DNA of 64,000 nucleotides from Leucothrix mucor DSM 2157 (GCF_000419525.1 NZ_ATTE01000001.1:4648501-4712500); one strand, 5' to 3'; shown: positions 27,821 to 36,803, counted from the first letter of the stretch. Made by a program: numbers and translations. The notes: generated by a model from the sequence alone, not told the origin.

Positions 27821-28633
27821 GTGTTCTTAAAGTATGTGCACAAACTACCGCTCGTTGCGCTAAGTTTTTTCATGTTGCAGTCCGTTGCTGCGCATGAGTT
27901 TTGGATTGAGCCAATTAACTTTGAGGTCGCTAAAGGCGACAATGTCCGCGCGCATATCAAAGTTGGGCAAATGATGGATGGGGAGACATATTCCTTCTTT
28001 CCGGGTAACTTTGAGCGTTTCGACATTACAGCAGGTGGAAAAACGCAGCCGGTCGCCAATCGTTTTGCGCAGTCGCCTGCGGTGGATCAGCCTACACAGT
28101 CTGGTTTGAATATTCTGACCTATCAGTCTAAAGCCTCTGTTCTGACTTATAGTGAGCGCGGTAAGTTCGAAAGTTTCCTGAAAAATGAGGGCCTTGAGTG
28201 GGTCATGCCAGAGCACAAGCGACGTGGCTTGCCGGAAGTTGGTTTTGTGGAGTTGTTTAAGCGCTTTGGCAAGTCATTAGTTAAAGTGGGTGATGGCGCT
28301 GGCCAAGATCAGGTCATGGGCATGCCGATTGAGTGGGTGGTTGAAACTAATCCGTATACGGATAAAGGCAATGCTGTCACTGCGCAGCTGTTGTATCAGG
28401 GAAAGCCATTTGCTAACTCGTATGTGGTTGTGTTTAACCAACTCAATGGAAAAGTGACGAAGGCCGGCTATCGCACCGATCAGAACGGTCGGGTGAGTAT
28501 TCCAAAAGGGGCCGGCGGTGTGTTTTTGGTGAATGCCGTACAAATGATTCAGCCAACCGCTGCGCAGGCAAATGGCTCTGGCGCTGTTTGGATGAGTTTG
28601 TGGGCTTCCACGACTTATGAAATTAAACGCTAG
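27821..28633 (+). CDS. Secreted DUF4198 protein
   Basis: A 270-residue protein with a signal peptide (cleavage near SVAAHEFW) followed directly by HEFWIEP, the start typical of DUF4198 proteins. The family is periplasmic, rich in beta strands, often coded next to nickel/cobalt or other metal uptake systems. The start is GTG at 27821 with AGGTG 7 bases upstream. It is divergent from the double-thioredoxin gene with only about 41 bases between starts, so the two share a regulatory region that must overlap at least one coding sequence. Both products begin with His-Glu at the mature end. Function is not established. Confidence 0.85.
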   Translation: MFLKYVHKLPLVALSFFMLQSVAAHEFWIEPINFEVAKGDNVRAHIKVGQMMDGETYSFFPGNFERFDITAGGKTQPVANRFAQSPAVDQPTQSGLNILTYQSKASVLTYSERGKFESFLKNEGLEWVMPEHKRRGLPEVGFVELFKRFGKSLVKVGDGAGQDQVMGMPIEWVVETNPYTDKGNAVTAQLLYQGKPFANSYVVVFNQLNGKVTKAGYRTDQNGRVSIPKGAGGVFLVNAVQMIQPTAAQANGSGAVWMSLWASTTYEIKR

Positions 28634-28843
28634 TCACGAAAGAGTGACTTCAGTGGTATGAATTAAGGGGTAGAAGGCGTCATTTTTTAAGCGAGTTCGC
28701 TGGGTGCCTTGTTCACTACCCTTTATCATTTTTGGATTATCCTGAGCCTGTTGTTTTTGCCATACTTATCACCCTAATATATTAAATAAAGTATGTTAAT
28801 AAAGGCAAGTATCTGTTTTTATTGATTATCCAAGGAGTGATAG

Positions 28844-29299
28844 ATGCCCCCCGTTAAATTAATTCTTGCCACGTTGGTGCTTGCATTGAGTCCTTCTTTG
28901 AGCAAAGCAGAAACCCCGCGTGAATTATCTGAAGCTTTGTTTCTAGCCGCTCATCTTGGGCATATGCCATCCATTGTTGACTTGGTGCAACGTGGCGCAA
29001 ACGTTAACTATATCAATCCAAGCCGTGAGACTCCGATGCATGCAGCAGCAGCTCGGGGACATTTAAATGTGATTCAGTTTTTGATTTCCCGAGGGGCTAA
29101 TATGAATCCACGGACGGTGCAGAACTGGATTCCTTTACATCACGCCGTGCGATTTGGTCATGTTCCCGTTGTTCACTATCTGCTGAGTCGCCGTGCTCCA
29201 ATCTATTCGCGTACCCGAGGTAATCAGACGGTGTTTGATATTGCGAAAAGCACGCGCAATCAGCAGATGATTAATTTGCTGGAACGCTATCGCCGTTAG
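28844..29299 (+). CDS. Secreted ankyrin-repeat protein
   Basis: A 151-residue protein with a signal peptide (cleaved near SKAETP) and three to four ankyrin units, best seen as TPMHAAAARGHLNVIQFLISRGAN and IPLHHAVRFGHVPVVHYLLSR. Ankyrin repeats bind other proteins; a small periplasmic one might protect catalase or an outer membrane partner, but its target is unknown. GGAG lies 8 bases upstream. The 210-base gap before it holds no gene. Confidence 0.9.
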   Translation: MPPVKLILATLVLALSPSLSKAETPRELSEALFLAAHLGHMPSIVDLVQRGANVNYINPSRETPMHAAAARGHLNVIQFLISRGANMNPRTVQNWIPLHHAVRFGHVPVVHYLLSRRAPIYSRTRGNQTVFDIAKSTRNQQMINLLERYRR

Positions 29300-29329
29300 T
29301 AGGCTTCGGATTGACGAAAGTCGTCAGGT

Positions 29330-29358
29330 TTGCTGGCGATTTCGTGCCTGAGTATAAT
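29330..29358 (+). promoter_or_regulatory. Sigma-70-like promoter for the fatty acid desaturase
   Basis: TTGCTG (29330-29335), a 17-base spacer and TATAAT (29353-29358) stand 117 bases before the desaturase ATG. Two small inverted repeats flank it: TGACG-AAAGT-CGTCA just upstream and ACCAC-GTTCG-GTGGT in the leader. Confidence 0.5.
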
Positions 29359-29474
29359 GGTCTCGGAATATTTGCATCTATATCCGGCCTCTATCAAGAA
29401 TGTTAAGCGAATAGACCACGTTCGGTGGTATGTTTGAATTTCATAAAAATAGACTGTTAGATCAGGAGTGAAAT

Positions 29475-30632
29475 ATGGGGCTAATCCAGGATATGGGTTT
29501 TTGGCAGTACGTTGGAACAGCGTTAGTTTTTACACACATTACAATTATCGCGGTGACTGTTTTCTTACACCGCGCTCAAGCACACGGATCCGTTGAACTC
29601 GGTCCAATACCATCCCACTTTTTTAGATTTTGGTTGTGGCTAACAACCGGAATTGTCACGCTTGAATGGGTTGCCATTCATCGCAAACACCATGCAAAGT
29701 GCGAAACTGAGGAAGACCCTCACAGCCCACAGGTCAAAGGCCTGAATCGGGTGCTTTGGGGAGGTTTAGGGCTGTATCGCGCTGAAGCCAGAAATCAGGA
29801 AACACTTGAAAAATACGGTCGTGGTACACCTAAAGACTGGCTAGAGAACAATGTTTATAAGAAATACCCAAGCGTTGGTATCTCTTTAATGATGGTGATT
29901 AACCTTGTCTTATTCGGTTGGGTTGGTGCAATTATTTGGGTCGTGCAGATGGCTTGGATACCTTTCTGGGCAGCTGGCGTGGTTAACGGTATTGCGCACT
30001 TCTGGGGATACCGGAACTGGAATACGCCGGATGCGGCCCGTAACATCTCACCAATTGGCATTATCATCGGCGGGGAAGAGCTGCATAACAATCATCATGC
30101 ATTTGCTTCATCAGCAAGACTGTCGAACAAGTGGTATGAGTTTGATATGGGTTGGTTTTATATCCGCCTGATGGAAGTTTTGAAACTGGCTAAAGTGAAG
30201 AAAGTTGCACCACGCTTGCGGGTTGATCGCGATAAGTTAGCGGTTGATTTGGAAACCATGAGTGCCGTGTTGGGCAATCGCTTACAGGTGATGTCTAACT
30301 TTGGGAAGCAGGTGGTTAAGCCGGTGCTGAGAAAAGAGTTAGCGGTATTTGATAAGAAAGATCGCTCATTGATTCAGCGTATGTTGACTGGTGCGGCAGA
30401 GTTTGATGCGCATAATAAAGAGCGGCTGCAGACGTTGTTGGCAGATCACCCGGTGTTGCGCTCTGTGTTTGAGTCGCAACAGCAACTGCATGAGTTGTGG
30501 GGACGTACTACCTCAAATCAGCAGGCGAGATTGGAGTCTGTTCAGAAATGGATTCATGATGCTGAGCAGACGGGGATTCATGCCTTGGAAGAGTTTGCGC
30601 AGAAGTTGCGTGGTTACTCGATGGTGAGTTGA
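29475..30632 (+). CDS. Acyl-CoA/acyl-lipid delta-9-type fatty acid desaturase
   Basis: A 385-residue membrane di-iron enzyme. The three histidine boxes are complete: HRAQAH (about residue 31-36), HRKHH (about 71-75) and HNNHH (about 204-208). Four membrane segments surround them. The length and the boxes fit bacterial DesC/stearoyl-CoA 9-desaturases, which introduce double bases-sparing unsaturation in membrane lipids using oxygen. The C-terminal 130 residues are helical and charged, longer than in the minimal enzyme. GGAG precedes the ATG at 7 bases. A hairpin follows the stop. Confidence 0.92.
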   Translation: MGLIQDMGFWQYVGTALVFTHITIIAVTVFLHRAQAHGSVELGPIPSHFFRFWLWLTTGIVTLEWVAIHRKHHAKCETEEDPHSPQVKGLNRVLWGGLGLYRAEARNQETLEKYGRGTPKDWLENNVYKKYPSVGISLMMVINLVLFGWVGAIIWVVQMAWIPFWAAGVVNGIAHFWGYRNWNTPDAARNISPIGIIIGGEELHNNHHAFASSARLSNKWYEFDMGWFYIRLMEVLKLAKVKKVAPRLRVDRDKLAVDLETMSAVLGNRLQVMSNFGKQVVKPVLRKELAVFDKKDRSLIQRMLTGAAEFDAHNKERLQTLLADHPVLRSVFESQQQLHELWGRTTSNQQARLESVQKWIHDAEQTGIHALEEFAQKLRGYSMVS

Positions 30633-30654
30633 TCGTTTGACTGGTTAGTAAAAA

Positions 30655-30681
30655 GCCTCGCCGGGTGATACTCGGTGAGGC
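30655..30681. terminator. Hairpin after the desaturase gene
   Basis: GCCTCGCCG and CGGTGAGGC pair around a short loop. An A run precedes it, so on the minus strand the hairpin is followed by TTTTTAC and would terminate leftward transcription better than rightward. The IS element lies just beyond it, and hairpins of this sort are common landing places for IS1111-type elements. Confidence 0.5.
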
Positions 30682-30690
30682 TTAATTAGA

Positions 30691-30749
30691 TGGTCCGCCT
30701 CACCTTAATCGCTATGATTAAGGTTGAGGTTAACTAAAGAGGCGAACCA
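30691..30749. repeat. Long imperfect palindrome at the left end of the IS
   Basis: The outer arms TGGTCCGCCTC (30691-30701) and GAGGCGAACCA (30739-30749) pair with one mismatch. Inside them CCTTAATC-GCTAT-GATTAAGG is a perfect 8-base stem. The structure covers the whole stretch from the left inverted repeat almost to the transposase ATG, so it may include the transposase promoter or a recombinase-binding site. Confidence 0.8.
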
Positions 30750-30751
30750 TC

Positions 30752-31783
30752 ATGTCAATTAAAGTCATTGGAATCGATTTAGGCAAGTCCATTTTTCATC
30801 TGGTTGCACACGATCAGTTTGGAAAAATCGAATTTCGTAAAAAACTCTCCCGACAAAAGCTGAAAGAATTCCTCAGCAATCACCCGCTCACCACGATCGC
30901 ATTTGAGGCCTGTGGCGGTGCTCACTGGCTTGGTCGTTACTGCCAGCAAGTTGGCCATCGCGTTAAACTGATTCCACCGCAGTATGTTCGTCCCTATGTG
31001 AAAGGCAATAAAAATGACTTCATTGATGCTGATGCAATCGCTGAAGCGTCTGGACGACCTTCGATGCGGTTTGTTGAGGTAAAGTCAGAGTCAGCCCAAG
31101 TCATTAATGCTATTCATCGTATTCGAAGTGCTTACATCAAAGAGCGAACAGCCTGTATGTCAAGGATAGGCGCGCTATTACTCGAGTTTGGGATGAGTTT
31201 GCCAAAAGGGCATGCTTCAATGAAGCGATTATTTGCGTGGTTGGCCACGCAACGTCAGTCACTGCCGCCTCTGCTAATGGATGAATTGCTCAGTATACAT
31301 GAACACTACACGGGGCTCTGTACCCGCATTAGGCAACAAGATGACAAGTTGCTTCGCCTAGTCGCCGATCATCCGAATGGCCGTTTACTCAAGTCGATAC
31401 CCAGTGTGGGCGATATGACCGCCAGCCAGTGTTTGGCGGACTTAGGCTCCGTTAAGCAGTTTAAAAATGGCCGCAACCTGGCCGCCTGGCTAGGGCTGGT
31501 GCCCCGTCAGCATTCGACGGGTGGCAAACACACCTTATTGGGCATCAGTAAGCGAGGGAATAAACACCTCAGAACGCTGTTTATTCATGGTGCGCGTGCC
31601 ATTTTATCTAAGCCTGATAAGACAGGCGTTCCCTTTGGCGATTGGTTAATCCGGTTGCGAAAGGAAAAGCCCTTCAATGTTGCCTGTGTGGCATTAGCCA
31701 ATAAGTTGGCGCGCATTGCGTGGGCGGTATTACATTATCAACAACCCTTTAACGCAGCCATGCTGCACTCCGAGTCTGCTTGA
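30752..31783 (+). CDS. IS110-family transposase (IS1111 group)
   Basis: A 343-residue DEDD recombinase. The N-terminal RuvC-like part has GIDLGKSIFHL (Asp9), AFEACGGAHW (Glu) and KNDFIDADAIAEA (Asp pair). The C-terminal transposase_20 part has LLKSIPSVGDMTA, AAWLGLVPRQHSTGGK and the conserved serine region GISKRGNKHLRTLFIHGAR. Enzymes of this family act with a bridge RNA made from the noncoding end of the element. The gene is intact from start to stop, so the element may be active. Confidence 0.96.
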   Translation: MSIKVIGIDLGKSIFHLVAHDQFGKIEFRKKLSRQKLKEFLSNHPLTTIAFEACGGAHWLGRYCQQVGHRVKLIPPQYVRPYVKGNKNDFIDADAIAEASGRPSMRFVEVKSESAQVINAIHRIRSAYIKERTACMSRIGALLLEFGMSLPKGHASMKRLFAWLATQRQSLPPLLMDELLSIHEHYTGLCTRIRQQDDKLLRLVADHPNGRLLKSIPSVGDMTASQCLADLGSVKQFKNGRNLAAWLGLVPRQHSTGGKHTLLGISKRGNKHLRTLFIHGARAILSKPDKTGVPFGDWLIRLRKEKPFNVACVALANKLARIAWAVLHYQQPFNAAMLHSESA

Positions 31784-31994
31784 GCAAATAGGTGATGACA
31801 CAAACGGTAAAACCACCGGATTAAAACCTGGCATAAAAAACAGCAGTCCATGCTTTGGGCTTTTTGAGGATAATCCGGCGCGGAACTCATTGTGGAGCGG
31901 GAATGCGAAGGCGTCCCAACAAGGACTCCGGATACATTAGCGCAGACCCACTCCCGTCATCAAAAATTGTTCTTGCAACAACGGGGCGGACCAT
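31784..31994 (+). ncRNA. Candidate bridge RNA region of the IS element
   Basis: About 210 noncoding bases lie between the transposase stop and the right inverted repeat. In IS1111-group elements this right end encodes the bridge RNA that pairs with donor and target DNA. Several complementary segments can be seen, for example GGATAATCCGG, and GAGCGGGA against ACTCCCG. I could not assign the two guide loops or prove transcription. The call rests on position and on family knowledge. Confidence 0.45.
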
Positions 31995-32024
31995 ACATTT
32001 TTATTGGGCGTAATTTGCAGGGTG

Positions 32025-33164
32025 TTAGCTGTGTATTAATTGGAATGGTTGGTATTGGCTCCACGGGGAATTAGTACGTAACCATTGGCTAGCGACCGTG
32101 TGATACAGCGAGCGGTAGTCTGATGTAAAGACGATATCACCTCTACTATCCAGTTGGTCCAGACGTGGTGCTGTACCATGGAAGCCGCCTCGGACTCGTC
32201 CACCCATTACAAAGTGAGCTGCTGCTGCGCCATGATCGGTACCACCACTCTTATTTTCTTCTGCTCTGCGGCCAAACTCTGAGTAAGTCATAATCATGAC
32301 ATTGTTCCATTGGCCCGATTGCTTCATGGACTGGCTAAATGCTGCTAAGCCTTGTGCGAGCTGACTAAGCAAGTTGTTGTGCTTATTAGCTTGGGCACGG
32401 TGAGTATCAAAGCCACTCAATTCAACTTTATAAATACTGGCACCTAATCCGTTATTGATTAGCTGTGCAGCTTCTTCTAGTTGTTTACTAAATTTACCTT
32501 TGGGGAAAGTGGCCGTTGTCTTATTGGTGTGTTTAAGGGTGTCAATAACTGTACGAGCATTCTGGTGTACGTTGTTTTGTACATCAAGTACTCGGGCGAG
32601 CGCAGAGTTATTCGTTTGGGAACGAACCTCCTTAAGGCGGCGAGTCAGTGCAGCAAAAGACTTAGAGTCTTCCATCACCATTTTGTTAAAGCTATCACCA
32701 GCTAATGGGCCTTCATCGCTTCCAACAACCACACCTTGGAGTTGACCCGTTTTCTGTGGATAGAGTTTTGCAATCCAGCCTTCAGTGTTGTATTCATCAG
32801 AATCGCTCGCAGTTTCCCAAATTTCTATAGAGCGGAAGTGAGAGCGATTAGGGTTTGCATATCCTAGTCCGTGTATCCAGGCTAAATGCCCAGCCTGCCA
32901 TTCTGGTAAAAGTGGCTTTAGGGCGCTGTGCATAGCGAAACCTTCGCCAATAGGGAGGCTATTTTGAGCCTTGATTGCAAGCTTTGGTCTTAGTTTAAAG
33001 TAGCTCGGGTCTTGTACAGGGATTAGTGTATTCAGTGCATCGTTGGCACCCTTCAACTCAACCAATAGTAAAATAGGAGCCGATTTGTTTGTGGCGAAAA
33101 TCGATGGCGCCAGCCCCAGTGTTGGGAGCAGTGCGGATAATTGGATAAATTCTCTGCGGTTCAT
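32025..33164 (-). CDS. Tat-exported DUF1501 protein
   Basis: A 379-residue DUF1501 protein with a twin-arginine start (MNRREFIQLSALLPTLGLAPSIFA). The DUF1501 core follows: LVELKGANDALNTLIP, FAMHSALKPLLPEW, IHGLGYANPNRSHFRSIEIWET and near the end MIMTYSEFGRRAEENKSGGTDHGAA. The fold is related to alkaline phosphatase/sulfatase, but the family function is unknown. It follows the DUF1800 gene by 11 bases, the widespread pairing of these two families. Its stop is about 30 bases from the right end of the IS element. Confidence 0.92.
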   Translation of the reverse strand: MNRREFIQLSALLPTLGLAPSIFATNKSAPILLLVELKGANDALNTLIPVQDPSYFKLRPKLAIKAQNSLPIGEGFAMHSALKPLLPEWQAGHLAWIHGLGYANPNRSHFRSIEIWETASDSDEYNTEGWIAKLYPQKTGQLQGVVVGSDEGPLAGDSFNKMVMEDSKSFAALTRRLKEVRSQTNNSALARVLDVQNNVHQNARTVIDTLKHTNKTTATFPKGKFSKQLEEAAQLINNGLGASIYKVELSGFDTHRAQANKHNNLLSQLAQGLAAFSQSMKQSGQWNNVMIMTYSEFGRRAEENKSGGTDHGAAAAHFVMGGRVRGGFHGTAPRLDQLDSRGDIVFTSDYRSLYHTVASQWLRTNSPWSQYQPFQLIHS

Positions 33165-33175
33165 GGCAATGTTCC

Positions 33176-34516
33176 TTATTTTAATTGGTAGGCCGGATCA
33201 AGGAGGAGGGATTCTAAGTAGCGTTCAGGTTCGCTGATTTGGGTAGGCGTTACCGGTGCTATTGGTAACAACCAAACTGCCCACTGAGCTTGTGGTAAGT
33301 TAGGTAGCTCCTCCATATTCATCGCGGGCATGCTCTGTTTTTTGGCTTTCATCATTGAGCTTTGCATCGATGGCTTTTGATTGTTATCGCCACGCATTAA
33401 CTTTCTCAGAAACTGTTGGCGCCTAGGTAGGGTAACATCATTCACCCAAGCCTCCCCTCCAGGCCAGCCTTTGACATTTGGTGGTGTGTACAGGTCCTGT
33501 CCTAATTGATTAAACTGTACTGAAAGAGCACGAAGTGGAAGGTTATTATCTTCTAAATCCATTGCTCGCAACGTGCCAATAATAAGGTCCAAAGGTGACT
33601 TGATTAAAGAAGCGCGGTTGCGTTGATCCCAAAAAGCAGGACTAGTGAGGACCGTGCGAATCAATACTTCGATATTGTAGTTGCTTTGTCTGAATTTATT
33701 TCCCCAGTCTCTAATGATGTTAGGGGCTGGCTGCTCAAGACTAATAAATTCATACCAGAACTTTTCAGCAATAAATTCCGCGGTTCTTGGATGTTTGAGA
33801 AGAATGTCTAAAATATCATTCGCGGTGAACCGACCGGTTTTACTCAGGAATGTTTTAACAGAAGTATCATGGCGTCTTGGACGGAAGACCCCTTGCTTGC
33901 TATTTTTATCGATACCCCAGCCAGTAAGTGCTTTTGCAGACTCGCGGATATCTTGCTCATCGTAATGTCCCTCACCTAATGTAAAAAGTTCAAGAAGCTC
34001 TCTGGCAAAGTTTTCATTTGGTTTACCTTTGACATTCGAAATGCCGTCCAAGTAAATTAGCATCATCGGGTTGAAGGTCATAGCTTTCAGTAACTCGCCA
34101 AAATTTCCCATGGCATGCTTGCGAATTACCAGATCTTGGTCTAGCATCATATTTAAGGTGCGTCGGGACCTGAGGTGAGAGCTTGTGAAATGATTATGCC
34201 AAAACCAGGTCATTCTTTCTTGAAGTGCATTGGGGTTTTCTAAAGCCTGCGTAATCCCCCACTGTTTTAGACGTTGCGAGTCTTGTCTGAAAGACTTATT
34301 CAGCTTATCCCTATTTTTTGATTTTCTCAGAGCCTGCATTTCACTTAGGTTATGAAGCTTCGGTGGTTGAACTAAATAGGTACGCTTGAGCTTGAGAAGT
34401 TCCTCTATAGCCTGATTGCTAGTCATCTGAGCAAACCTAAAAATCTTTTCTAACTCCGGCCCATACCCCGACCTCACAACCAAGTGCTTACTCTGCTCAA
34501 AGCTCAATACAGCCAT
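33176..34516 (-). CDS. DUF1800 protein
   Basis: A 446-residue DUF1800 protein. Recognisable blocks: ERMTWFWHNHFTSS, the NENFARELLELFTLGEGHY motif (about residue 160) and later RTAEFIAEKFWYEFISLEQP, then LRALSVQFNQLGQDLYTPPNVKGWPGG. The family is always found with DUF1501 and is thought to be exported or carried along with it; I see no signal peptide here. Function unknown. It is the first gene of a two-gene operon; the AT-rich 231 bases upstream (shared with the LysR gene at 34748) hold no gene and probably promoters for both. Confidence 0.9.
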   Translation of the reverse strand: MAVLSFEQSKHLVVRSGYGPELEKIFRFAQMTSNQAIEELLKLKRTYLVQPPKLHNLSEMQALRKSKNRDKLNKSFRQDSQRLKQWGITQALENPNALQERMTWFWHNHFTSSHLRSRRTLNMMLDQDLVIRKHAMGNFGELLKAMTFNPMMLIYLDGISNVKGKPNENFARELLELFTLGEGHYDEQDIRESAKALTGWGIDKNSKQGVFRPRRHDTSVKTFLSKTGRFTANDILDILLKHPRTAEFIAEKFWYEFISLEQPAPNIIRDWGNKFRQSNYNIEVLIRTVLTSPAFWDQRNRASLIKSPLDLIIGTLRAMDLEDNNLPLRALSVQFNQLGQDLYTPPNVKGWPGGEAWVNDVTLPRRQQFLRKLMRGDNNQKPSMQSSMMKAKKQSMPAMNMEELPNLPQAQWAVWLLPIAPVTPTQISEPERYLESLLLDPAYQLK

Positions 34517-34747
34517 AGTCTACCCCTACTTATTTAAATTATATTAGGAACCTAAGTTCACTTTTTCTACATGTACTTAGTATAGTGGATTCCAAAATTG
34601 GTTCTATTATGAAATAGTAATCATTCAGCCCATTACTATTAAATTCCTCATATATTGCCATAAAAAATATTAGACCAATTCTGCTTTTACATATACATTG
34701 AAAGGCTCTAATAATTTGATTTCATTCACTTAGGAATTTGACTCCGA

Positions 34748-35641
34748 ATGGCGCACCGACTCCCCAACCTCAACTTACTTCGCGCTTTTGAGGCGGCAGC
34801 CAGGCATCGCAGTTTTACAACTGCTGCTGAAGAGCTTTCGCTAACTCCCGCTGCAATCAGCCAGCAAGTGCGTGCACTTGAAAATAATCTGGGTTTTTTA
34901 TTATTTGAACGGCTACCTAGAGGCGTCGCGCTCACTCATATGGGAGCGGCCTATCTGCCACCAATCCGTCAGGCTTTTGATGATATTTCTGCCTCGACAG
35001 CTGGCTTATTTGGCCTCAAGGGCGAGAGTTCCGTCAAAATACGTGCACCCATTTCCTTTTCGATGCTGAATTTAACACCACGTCTGGCACGCTTTAATCA
35101 AGAGTATCCTGATATCGAAGTGCGCTTAGGCTCCTCATTATGGGCAGATGAAGTTGAAGCCGAGAGTTACGATCTGGACATTCGATTTGGTGATGGCAAT
35201 TGGTCGGGCTTTCATGCGGATTTGCTAGTCAATGAGGGCTGCGTGCCAGTTTGCTCCCCAACCTTAGATCCGATGCCGGATGACTTAGCGAGTATGGCCA
35301 AAGGTAAGCTGATTTCAGTGATGGGTAGTGAAGGCGCTTGGCTGAGTGCCATGAATATCAGTGGGTTTGATGAAACCTTCCAAAAGCGGGTGTTTAGAGC
35401 TGATACCTATTTAGTGGGTGCTGAGTTAGCAGCTGCCGGTGGTGGATCTCTATTTCTATTGAAAAGTTTGGCAGAAAGCTACCTGAGCCAAGGTCGTTTA
35501 ATCACGCCGGTAGATTTTGAACTACCGGTTACAAACTCGCACTACCTACTGCGCAAAGAAGATCACCGGCGTACGAAGCCGGAGATCACTATTTTGCAGC
35601 AGTGGCTAATCAACGATTATCAGGCAATGGCTACGCTGTAA
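34748..35641 (+). CDS. LysR-family transcription regulator (GcvA-like)
   Basis: A 297-residue LysR protein: winged HTH (about 5-65: SFTTAAEELSLTPAAISQQVRALE) and effector domain (about 90-290). The opening MAHRLPNLNLLRAFEAAARHRSF is typical of GcvA-type members. It is convergent with the Gfo/Idh/MocA gene and overlaps it by 11 bases. That closeness makes a role in the neighbouring monooxygenase cluster possible, although the cluster has its own GntR regulator. The effector is unknown. Confidence 0.9.
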   Translation: MAHRLPNLNLLRAFEAAARHRSFTTAAEELSLTPAAISQQVRALENNLGFLLFERLPRGVALTHMGAAYLPPIRQAFDDISASTAGLFGLKGESSVKIRAPISFSMLNLTPRLARFNQEYPDIEVRLGSSLWADEVEAESYDLDIRFGDGNWSGFHADLLVNEGCVPVCSPTLDPMPDDLASMAKGKLISVMGSEGAWLSAMNISGFDETFQKRVFRADTYLVGAELAAAGGGSLFLLKSLAESYLSQGRLITPVDFELPVTNSHYLLRKEDHRRTKPEITILQQWLINDYQAMATL

Positions 35642-36755
35642 AGCTGAAGCCTGAATCCGTTAATGTAATGGCTTGCCCGAGGCGAATCGATTCTTGGGCA
35701 GCCATTCCAATAACCACCGCGCGTAAACCATCCTCAACACTCACCTCGACAGGCTCTCCCTCAGTGACTGACTTATAAAATCCTGCATGCTGATAATACG
35801 TTGAACCATTATGGTCACCCGCTTCCAAAAGATCAGGATTAACCGGAATTTCCGATTCAATCGGGCCTTTTGGATCTCTTGGACTAAGTGTGACCTTAGA
35901 AATTGGCGCAGCACCTAAAGTGTCTACTGGCCAGAAGCGTCCTGGTCCCGGTAGTTCACATTCCAATTTAGCCTTAGGGCCAATCGCCGTAATACGCTCT
36001 TGGTAACGAGAGCCTTCCGCAAACATGGATAGCTCTAGCATGGCGCGTTTACCAGAGGCAAAGTCCACGATCACAAAGGCATTATCAAGGATATCAGGCT
36101 GCTCCCCGTTATAGCGCTCATCGCGATGATTTTGATCGGCGGCGCCCGATGCCATAACACGCACGGCTTCATCTTGCGTCATTAAGCGCATTAGGTCGAA
36201 AAAGTGACAGCATTTCTCAACCAGCGTACCGCCTGAATTGCGATTAAAGCGGTTCCAGTCACCAACCTTTGGCAAGAATGGGAATCGGTGCTCGCAAATT
36301 GTCATCATTTGCAGTGGTCCAATATCACCATCGCGCACTTGCTTCACCAGCTGCGTAATGGCTGGCATATAGCGGTATTCCATAGCTACCCAAACCGGTG
36401 CCGGATGCGCCGCTGCTGCTTCACGAATTGCTGCAACATCTTCCAGTCGGGTACAAATTGGCTTCTCAACTAAAATAGGAAGCTTGGTTTGTGCGAATAC
36501 GGTCAGTAGTTGTTCTGCATGCTGATAGTTAGGGCTGACAATGAGCAGGGCATCAAAGTCATCAACCGACAACAGCTCCTCTAAGTTATTGCAAAAACGG
36601 GCATTCGGAGCCAATAACTGATTGTCCGCTTGCATCCCCGCATCAGGGTCAGCAATGGCGGTCACGCTAGCGCTGTCAATCAGGGCAATATTGCGAATGT
36701 GTTCTTTGCCCATCATGCCGCAGCCTAAAATGCCATAACGTAATGTCTTGCTCAT
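35631..36755 (-). CDS. Gfo/Idh/MocA-family oxidoreductase
   Basis: A 374-residue NAD(P)-dependent dehydrogenase: Rossmann motif GCGMMGKEHIRN at about 9-20, the EKPICT motif (catalytic Lys about 96) and a C-terminal alpha/beta domain with EYRYMPAITQ and VEKCCHFFDLMRLM. The family oxidises or epimerises sugars, inositols and sugar acids. It lies 48 bases behind the GntR gene in the same direction, so the two form one transcript that faces the monooxygenase operon. A substrate in the sugar or polyol class fits that setting. It is not an inositol dehydrogenase by any motif I can point to. Confidence 0.9.
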   Translation of the reverse strand: MSKTLRYGILGCGMMGKEHIRNIALIDSASVTAIADPDAGMQADNQLLAPNARFCNNLEELLSVDDFDALLIVSPNYQHAEQLLTVFAQTKLPILVEKPICTRLEDVAAIREAAAAHPAPVWVAMEYRYMPAITQLVKQVRDGDIGPLQMMTICEHRFPFLPKVGDWNRFNRNSGGTLVEKCCHFFDLMRLMTQDEAVRVMASGAADQNHRDERYNGEQPDILDNAFVIVDFASGKRAMLELSMFAEGSRYQERITAIGPKAKLECELPGPGRFWPVDTLGAAPISKVTLSPRDPKGPIESEIPVNPDLLEAGDHNGSTYYQHAGFYKSVTEGEPVEVSVEDGLRAVVIGMAAQESIRLGQAITLTDSGFSFTA

Positions 36756-36803
36756 TGGTGTGATATCTCTTGCTTGGTTTAAATAGTAATTAGTTGGTTT
36801 GGT

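Larger units (their letters stand above)
30690..31994 (+). mobile_element. IS110-family (IS1111-group) insertion sequence
   Basis: A transposase gene framed by a 10-base inverted repeat, ATGGTCCGCC at 30690-30699 and GGCGGACCAT at 31985-31994. Sub-terminal inverted repeats are a mark of the IS1111 group. The true ends probably lie a few bases outside these repeats. No target duplication is visible, as expected for this family. The element contains about 60 bases before the transposase and about 210 noncoding bases behind it. It sits between the desaturase hairpin and the 3' end of the DUF1501 gene and seems to interrupt neither gene. Confidence 0.82.

Noticed and set aside
31892-32074. Small plus-strand frame behind the transposase
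   Set aside because: It spans the right end of the IS and the 3' end of the DUF1501 gene, has no ribosome site and no protein-like pattern.
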